From Galbitalea soli (GTDB lineage: Bacteria > Actinomycetota > Actinomycetes > Actinomycetales > Microbacteriaceae), in contig NZ_JAAGWZ010000001.1 of NCBI RefSeq assembly GCF_010686725.1, forward strand, positions 372,001 through 436,000: a stretch of 64,000 bases of DNA, written 5' to 3'. Numbering within the stretch: position 1 is the stretch's first letter; the number at the start of each line of letters is the position of its first letter. The notes beneath the pieces are model-generated. The model saw only the letters and a list, made by a program, of their open reading frames with translations. It was not told the DNA's origin and did no database searches. Shown piece after piece: positions 59,170 through 64,000 of the stretch. Both the position numbers and the translations under genes were made by a program.

Positions 59170-60090
59170 GTGCAATGGGTGCCCTTCGAGTCGAGCGTGG
59201 CCGAGGCGGCGGGGACGGTCGACCACTGGGCGAGCGCGGCCCCCGAGATCGTGGTCACGATGGTGCACCGCTGGCGCCTCACCGCCGGAGCGGCCTACAT
59301 CGGCGGTGCCTCCGCCGCCGCGCTCGCGGTCACGCGCGAGGACGGCAGTCCCGCCGTGCTCAAAGTCGGCTACCCGCACCGCGAGGCGCGCTTCGAGGCG
59401 GTCGGGCTCGAGGCGATGGCGCCGATCGCACCGCGCGTGCTCGATCAGGACCCGTGGACGTGGTCGCTCCTGCTGGAGCGGGTCGTTCCCGGCACACCGC
59501 TCAGCCGCAGCTCCGACATCGACGGCGGGCTCGAACGAGCGGGTGCGCTGCATGCCCGCGTGGTCGCGTGCGCACCGCCGCCGGGCATCCCCACGCTCGC
59601 CGGGGCGATGGACGAGTACGTGCGCGCCGCTCGTGGCCGGTGGGCCGGGCAGGTCGCGGCGCTGCGAGCCCTGGGCGTGGAGAATTCCGTCGAGGCGGCC
59701 ATCGACGAGCTGACTCTGCTCGAGCGGGAGCCGGCCCCCGCGGCTCTGTTGCACGGCGACTTCAACCCCGGCAACCTGCTGGAGCACGCCGAGAGCGGCG
59801 GCCTCCTCGCCATCGACCCCAAGCCCCTGCTCGGCGACCCCGCGTACGATCTCTGGCCGCTGATCGCGCAGCTCGGGCATCCCTTCGAGTCGCACGACCC
59901 GGTTGCGACGATCCGCGCCCATCTGGAGCGCGCCTGTCGCGCGGCGGGGTGCGCGCCCGAGCGTGTGGCCCGCTGGAGCCGGGCCCGCACCGGGCTCAAT
60001 GTCTCCTGGTACCTGGCCCAGGGCGACCCCGCGCAAGCGCGTCAGGCCGCGTTCGAGCTCAGCGTCTGGAACCGGCTGCTGGGCGCGTGA
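59170..60090 (+). CDS. Aminoglycoside-phosphotransferase-like small-molecule kinase
   Basis: A 306-residue kinase-fold protein similar to the streptomycin 6-kinase/hydroxyurea phosphotransferase family. ATP-site Lys65 in AVLKVGY, catalytic HGDFNPGNLL with Asp197, and metal-binding DPKPLLGDPAYDLWP (216-230). It could phosphorylate an aminoglycoside or an endogenous sugar or alcohol; resistance cannot be concluded. GTG start with TAGGGT six bases upstream. The last 32 bases overlap the convergent methyltransferase gene. Confidence 0.86.
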   Translation: MQWVPFESSVAEAAGTVDHWASAAPEIVVTMVHRWRLTAGAAYIGGASAAALAVTREDGSPAVLKVGYPHREARFEAVGLEAMAPIAPRVLDQDPWTWSLLLERVVPGTPLSRSSDIDGGLERAGALHARVVACAPPPGIPTLAGAMDEYVRAARGRWAGQVAALRALGVENSVEAAIDELTLLEREPAPAALLHGDFNPGNLLEHAESGGLLAIDPKPLLGDPAYDLWPLIAQLGHPFESHDPVATIRAHLERACRAAGCAPERVARWSRARTGLNVSWYLAQGDPAQARQAAFELSVWNRLLGA

Positions 60091-60880
60091 GCGCGTAGAG
60101 GGCGACGGCGCTCGCCGAGGCGACGTTCAGGGAGTCCACCCCGTGCAGCATCGGGATGGTCACGATCGAGTCGGCGATCCCGAGCGCGGAGCGACTGAGC
60201 CCATCGCCCTCGGTACCGAGGATGAGGGCGACACGCTCGGGCGCCGCCGCGGCGAAGTCGTCGAGGGCGACCGCTGCGTCGTCGAGGGCGAGCGCGGCGA
60301 GGTGGAACCCGAGCTCGTGCAGCTCGCGGGCCGCGTCCGGCCACTCGGGGAGCCGTGTCCACGGCACCTGCAGCACGGTGCCCATGCTGACCCGCACGCT
60401 GCGCCGATATAAGGGGTCCGCACAGCGCGGCGAGATGAGGACCGCGTCGGCGCCCAGCCCCGCGACCGAGCGGAAGATGGCGCCCACGTTCGTGTGGTCG
60501 ACGATGTCTTCGAGGATGATCACGCGCCGGGCATCCCGCACCGTGTCGGCCACACTCGCCAGAGGTGGCCGGTGCATCGAGGCGAGTGCTCCACGGTGCA
60601 TGTGGAATCCGGTCAGGTGCTCGAGGAGCGCCGCCTCGCCCACGTAGACGGGCAGATCGACGCCGTCGAGCACCGGCGCGAGCTCGGGAAGCCACTTCTC
60701 GAGAGTGAGGACCGAGCGCGGGCGATGCCCCGCGGCGATCGCCCGCGAGATCACTTTCGTGGATTCGGCGATGTAGAGACCGCCCGCGGGCTCTGAGACC
60801 CGGCGCAGCACGACGTCGGTGAGGCTCAGATAGTCGCGGAGGGCGGCATCTTCGGGATCGTCGACTCTCACGATGTGCAC
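60059..60880 (-). CDS. SpoU/TrmH-family RNA 2'-O-methyltransferase
   Basis: A 273-residue methyltransferase that uses S-adenosylmethionine on the ribose of rRNA or tRNA. Knotted SPOUT motifs: IILEDIVDHTNVGAIFRSVAGLGADAVL (motif 1, about 122-149), LILGTEGDGLS (motif 2) and IPMLHGVDSLNVASASAVALY (motif 3). The N-terminal 100 residues form an RNA-binding domain. GTG at 60880 with AAGGGG upstream; longer frames are rejected because VHIVRVDDPED starts the domain. Confidence 0.91.
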   Translation of the reverse strand: MHIVRVDDPEDAALRDYLSLTDVVLRRVSEPAGGLYIAESTKVISRAIAAGHRPRSVLTLEKWLPELAPVLDGVDLPVYVGEAALLEHLTGFHMHRGALASMHRPPLASVADTVRDARRVIILEDIVDHTNVGAIFRSVAGLGADAVLISPRCADPLYRRSVRVSMGTVLQVPWTRLPEWPDAARELHELGFHLAALALDDAAVALDDFAAAAPERVALILGTEGDGLSRSALGIADSIVTIPMLHGVDSLNVASASAVALYALTRPAAGSRR

Positions 60881-60993
60881 GTGGTACCCCTTACGGGAAT
60901 CCTGCTCGCGCCCGATGCTGCCAGCATCCGGAAACATATCCGAAAACTCGACGCTTTATCCTTGGAGGGAAGCAGTCGGTCGAAAGGGGCAGC

Positions 60994-61881
60994 ATGCCGG
61001 TACGCCCCGCGATCCTGCGCCCTGGCACCGCCGAGGGCTCCGACGGCAGCGACGCCGCGTACACGACGCAGGAGCTACTGGACTCCGCGCTTGAGATCCT
61101 CCGTGGCCGGCGCATCGCCGTGCTGACCGGCGCCGGCATCAGCACCGACTCCGGCATCCCTGACTACCGGGGTGAGGGTGCCCCCGTGCGGAACCCGATG
61201 ACCTTCGCCCAGTTCCTCGACGACCTCGACTACCGCAAGCGATACTGGGCGGGAAGCCAACTCGGGTGGCAGCGGTTCACCGCGGCGCAGCCCAACGACG
61301 GGCACCGCGCGCTCGCCGACCTGGAGCTCGCCGGCGTGGTGAACGGCATCGTGACGCAGAACGTCGACGGTCTGCACCTGCGCGCCGGCTCGCAACGGGT
61401 CGTCGACCTCCACGGCTCGATGGACCGCGTGCGCTGTCTGCACTGCGGTCAGCTGTACTCGCGCACCGATATCGCCGCACGCATCGTGGAATTGAATGCG
61501 TGGCTGGCCGATCCGGGTACCGTGCCCCTCGGGCCGGACGGCGATGTCGAGATCGCCGACCCCTCCAGCTTCCAGCTCCCCGGCTGTTCCGTGTGTGACG
61601 GGACGCTTAAGCCGGACATCGTGTTCTTCGGGGAGTTCATTCCGAAAGAGAAGTTCATCGAGGCGAGCGCGCTGGTCCAGCAGGCGGAGGTGCTCGTGAT
61701 CGCGGGCTCCTCCCTCGTCGTCAATTCCGGCATCCGCCTCCTCGATCACGCGACCCGCCGCCGCCTCCCCGTCATCATCATCAATCGCGGCATCACCAAG
61801 GGCGACGCCCGGGCGACGCTCAAGATCGACGCCGGTGCGACCGAGACGCTCGTCGCCCTGCGCGACCGACTTCTGGAGTGA
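60994..61881 (+). CDS. Sir2-family NAD-dependent protein deacylase
   Basis: A 295-residue sirtuin. Seen: GAGIS at 46-50, GIPDYRG at 54-60, TQNVDGLH at 121-128, catalytic His140 in VDLHGSM, and a structural zinc site with Cys148, Cys151, Cys198 and Cys201. VIAGSSLVVNSG and INRGITKGD complete the NAD site. It removes acyl groups from lysines using NAD. AAAGGGG precedes the ATG. Confidence 0.94.
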   Translation: MPVRPAILRPGTAEGSDGSDAAYTTQELLDSALEILRGRRIAVLTGAGISTDSGIPDYRGEGAPVRNPMTFAQFLDDLDYRKRYWAGSQLGWQRFTAAQPNDGHRALADLELAGVVNGIVTQNVDGLHLRAGSQRVVDLHGSMDRVRCLHCGQLYSRTDIAARIVELNAWLADPGTVPLGPDGDVEIADPSSFQLPGCSVCDGTLKPDIVFFGEFIPKEKFIEASALVQQAEVLVIAGSSLVVNSGIRLLDHATRRRLPVIIINRGITKGDARATLKIDAGATETLVALRDRLLE

Positions 61882-61903
61882 CGCGCCCGCCTAGGATGGG
61901 CGG

Positions 61904-62536
61904 ATGACGTCGCTCTACCTGGTCCGCCACGGCGAGACCGATTGGAACGCGGCGCGCCGCATCCAGGGCCGCACCGACATCCCGCTCAACGACACGGGTC
62001 GCGCACAGGCGCTCGCGACGGGCAGGCTCCTCGCGACGCGCGAGTGGGACGGCATCTACGCGAGCCCGCTGTCTCGCGCCCGCGAGACCGCCGAGATCAT
62101 CGCCGCACAGATCGCCCTCCCTGCGCCGGGAATCATCGACGCGATCGCGGAGCGCAACTACGGCGAGGCGGAGGGGCTCGGCTTCCACGAGGTCGACGCG
62201 ATCTACGCGGGCGATGTTCCCGGCCGCGAGAGCCACGAGGAGGTCGTCGAGCGCGCCCTCCCCGCCCTCACCGAGTTGGCGGCGGCACACCCCGGTGAGG
62301 CGATCGTCGTCGTCACGCACGGCGGCGTGATCCGGGCGGTTCTCAACCACCTGACGCCCGACGTGAACCACGGTCCCATCGCCAACGGCTCCATCCACAG
62401 CGTGCGGATGACCGAGGGCGAGTTCCGGCTCGTCGAGTTCAACGACCCGCTCGACGCCCTCGCCGCGGAGACCGCCACGGGTGCGCTCGACCTCCAGAAC
62501 GCGATCGAGCGGCGCGAGGACACCACCGCGCACTGA
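61904..62536 (+). CDS. Histidine phosphatase (phosphoglycerate-mutase-like)
   Basis: A 210-residue branch-1 histidine phosphatase. LVRHGETDWNAARRIQGR with the phosphorylated His9, ASPLSRARETAEII, and VVVTHGGVIRAVLNH with the second His; the acid EAEG-type loop NYGEAEGLG. Substrate unknown; could be a phosphosugar or cofactor phosphatase. TAGGAT six bases before the ATG. Confidence 0.92.
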   Translation: MTSLYLVRHGETDWNAARRIQGRTDIPLNDTGRAQALATGRLLATREWDGIYASPLSRARETAEIIAAQIALPAPGIIDAIAERNYGEAEGLGFHEVDAIYAGDVPGRESHEEVVERALPALTELAAAHPGEAIVVVTHGGVIRAVLNHLTPDVNHGPIANGSIHSVRMTEGEFRLVEFNDPLDALAAETATGALDLQNAIERREDTTAH

Positions 62537-62585
62537 GCGTCGCGCGCCCGACCCGGCGCCCGGGCCCGTCCGCCGGGATGACCGC

Positions 62586-63662
62586 TCAGTCGGGTGAACC
62601 GCCCCGCCCCAGATGCACCTCGCGGAGCACGTCGAGGAGTGCCGCCGCGGAGCGGTCCCAGCTGAAGTCCGCCGCCCGCTCCACCGATAGGCGGGATCTG
62701 CGTCTCCACTCCTCCGGGTCATCCAGGCGGTGCACCGCCTCGGCGAACGATTCGGCGGAGTGCGGATCGAACAGCACGGCGGCATCGCCGCCGATTTCGC
62801 GGAAGATGTCGATGTCGCTCACGACGACCGGCGTCCCCGTCGCCATCGCTTCCACGAGCGGCAGCCCGAAGCCCTCGTTGAGGGAGGCGGAGACCAGGGC
62901 CATCGACCGCGCGAGCAACGACTCGTACTCGGCGTCGGTGACTCCGCCGTGAAAGACGAGCGAGCCTGCCGGCGCGAGGGCGGTGAGCCGCGTGCGAGCA
63001 TCGTCGCTGGCTCTGCTCAGGAGGTGGAGGGTGTAGCCGGGCAGCTGATGCATCGCGCGGGCGAGCAGCTCGACGTTCTTGTACGGCATGAACGAGCCCA
63101 TGTACAGGAGGTCGCGGCCGCCCGCCGCCGCGCGCGGCTCCCCCACCGCATCCACTGCGTTGCTCACGACCGTGATCGGGTGGGTGGTGAGGCGGTGCTG
63201 CTCCATGAGCGACCGCGTGGTGCGCGAGACGGTGGCATGAGCATCCGACCGCTTCAGCAGACCGCGTTGCGGCGCCCACGACAGGTGGTAGATGCGCCAC
63301 GCGAGACGCACCCACCAGGGGAACTCGCGAGGAGGGGTTCGATTGCTGTAATAGATCAGGTCGTGCACCGTGGTCACCAGACCGAACCGGCGACCCCACG
63401 GTCCCATCGTCTGCATGGGCGTGTAGACCACGTCCGGGCGGAATCGGTTCACGTAGCGGGCGGCGAACGGCTCCGTGAGGGCGGCCGGATCGGGGCCCAT
63501 CACCCAGGGCAGGTCCGGCAGCAGGGCGAGCTGCCGCTCGTCGGAGATGAGCATGGTGACGGGGTGCTGCTTCGCGAGGGCGGTGACGAGACCCGCGGTG
63601 AAGCGCGAGACACCGTCGTGGCGCTCGAAGCGCGTGTAGCGGCAGTCGAAGAGGATTCTCAC
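62586..63662 (-). CDS. Glycosyltransferase, family 4 type
   Basis: A 358-residue GT-B enzyme. N-terminal acceptor domain opens RILFDCRYTRFERHDGVSRFTAGL; donor site YMGSFMPYKNVELLARAM and SASLNEGFGLPLVEAMATGTPVVVSD (EX7E motif). Acceptor unknown, probably envelope glycan. Start overlaps the stop of the upstream alpha/beta hydrolase as ATGA, so the two are translationally coupled. Confidence 0.93.
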   Translation of the reverse strand: MRILFDCRYTRFERHDGVSRFTAGLVTALAKQHPVTMLISDERQLALLPDLPWVMGPDPAALTEPFAARYVNRFRPDVVYTPMQTMGPWGRRFGLVTTVHDLIYYSNRTPPREFPWWVRLAWRIYHLSWAPQRGLLKRSDAHATVSRTTRSLMEQHRLTTHPITVVSNAVDAVGEPRAAAGGRDLLYMGSFMPYKNVELLARAMHQLPGYTLHLLSRASDDARTRLTALAPAGSLVFHGGVTDAEYESLLARSMALVSASLNEGFGLPLVEAMATGTPVVVSDIDIFREIGGDAAVLFDPHSAESFAEAVHRLDDPEEWRRRSRLSVERAADFSWDRSAAALLDVLREVHLGRGGSPD

Positions 63663-64000
63663 GCCGGCGCTTCGCCCAGTCGACCGACGCCGAGGAAGTC
63701 GACGATGAACGCCGCCGCCTCGCGTGGCTTCTCATAGTGGATCAGGTGCCCGACGCCGGGAATGATGTGCAACTCCGAGGTGGGGATCGCCGTGTGGAGG
63801 GCACGCAGGGCGGGCACCGAGGTGATCGGGTCTTTGTCGGCGGCGATGAGGAGCGTGGGCATCGTGAGCGACGCGGCCACCTGTCCGACGTCCGCTGACA
63901 CGGAGGCGTCGAACGCGGCGAGCACGGTGTGCAGGTCGCTGAACGCGCTGAAGTAGCGGTGGTGCTGACCGTGGATCCAACGCCGCAGCTGCCGGTCCCC
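63659..64000 (-). CDS. Alpha/beta-fold hydrolase, partial (N-terminus off the right edge)
   Basis: About 113 C-terminal residues of a hydrolase. ADKDPITSVPALRALHTAIPTSELHIIPGVGHLIHYEKP has the acid Asp and terminal His of the triad; the nucleophile lies beyond the window. Its stop overlaps the start of the glycosyltransferase by four bases. Confidence 0.85.
   Translation of the reverse strand, partial: GDRQLRRWIHGQHHRYFSAFSDLHTVLAAFDASVSADVGQVAASLTMPTLLIAADKDPITSVPALRALHTAIPTSELHIIPGVGHLIHYEKPREAAAFIVDFLGVGRLGEAPA

Noticed and set aside
59170-60090. Antibiotic resistance by the APH-like kinase
   Set aside because: The fold is shared with many housekeeping kinases; no resistance context or specific substrate residues were identified.
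1-64000. tRNA, rRNA, CRISPR, insertion sequences, phage genes
   Set aside because: No TPsiC-arm-like GGTTCGAATCC, no rRNA blocks, no regularly spaced repeats, no transposase or integrase motif seen in any gap.

Overview
The window is high-GC DNA from an actinobacterium, most likely a member of Microbacteriaceae. The signs are: several DUF2510 (GWYPDP) membrane proteins, an ImuA/ImuB/DnaE2 mutasome under an actinobacterial LexA box, a DtxR/IdeR-type iron box, many GTG starts, and about nineteen genes that appear to be transcribed as leaderless mRNAs (a TANNNT-like -10 exactly six bases before the start codon). The family assignment is inference; no rRNA, tRNA, CRISPR array, insertion sequence, phage or plasmid gene was seen. 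Coding density is very high: no gene-free stretch exceeds about 240 bases, and six convergent gene pairs overlap at their 3' ends.

Region 1 (1-8.95 kb) looks like a low-oxygen/dormancy island. On the minus strand lie a two-domain universal stress protein (USP), a one-domain USP, a phosphoketolase, a second two-domain USP, a pyridoxamine-phosphate-oxidase-like flavoprotein and cydA (cut by the left edge). On the plus strand are a triple-BON-domain protein and a second flavoprotein. Five copies of a 14-bp box resembling the mycobacterial DosR/DevR site precede these genes, four of them with the same 23-bp distance to a -10 element.

Region 2 (9-28 kb) holds small membrane proteins, a secreted phosphoesterase, a flavin-based electron-transfer operon (membrane ferric-reductase-like protein, FMN-binding lipo/secreted protein, ApbE flavin transferase), two paralogous OmpR-type two-component systems, metal transporters (VIT/CCC1, ZIP with an iron box, FetB-like permease), an APC permease, glycosyltransferases, a DedA protein and a nuclease of the EEP family.

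Region 3 (28-43.4 kb) is rich in small cell-envelope and housekeeping genes: four DUF2510 proteins, two J-domain proteins, a CHAP-domain secreted hydrolase, an S53 (sedolisin) peptidase, glutathione peroxidase, GNAT, MOSC, two alpha/beta hydrolases, an unrecognised HTH-containing protein, and a DUF5997/LysR-substrate-domain pair transcribed from overlapping divergent promoters.

Region 4 (43.4-54 kb) is the DNA-damage block: imuA-imuB-dnaE2 behind a promoter whose LexA box fits between a perfect -35 and the -10, then an aminotransferase, an SF2 helicase, DNA polymerase IV and a GlsB-type stress membrane protein.

Region 5 (54-64 kb) has a GDSL hydrolase, a fatty-acid desaturase, a D-Ala-D-Ala carboxypeptidase, a secreted beta-propeller protein, an aminoglycoside-phosphotransferase-like kinase, a SpoU RNA methyltransferase, a sirtuin, a histidine phosphatase, a glycosyltransferase and a truncated alpha/beta hydrolase at the right edge.
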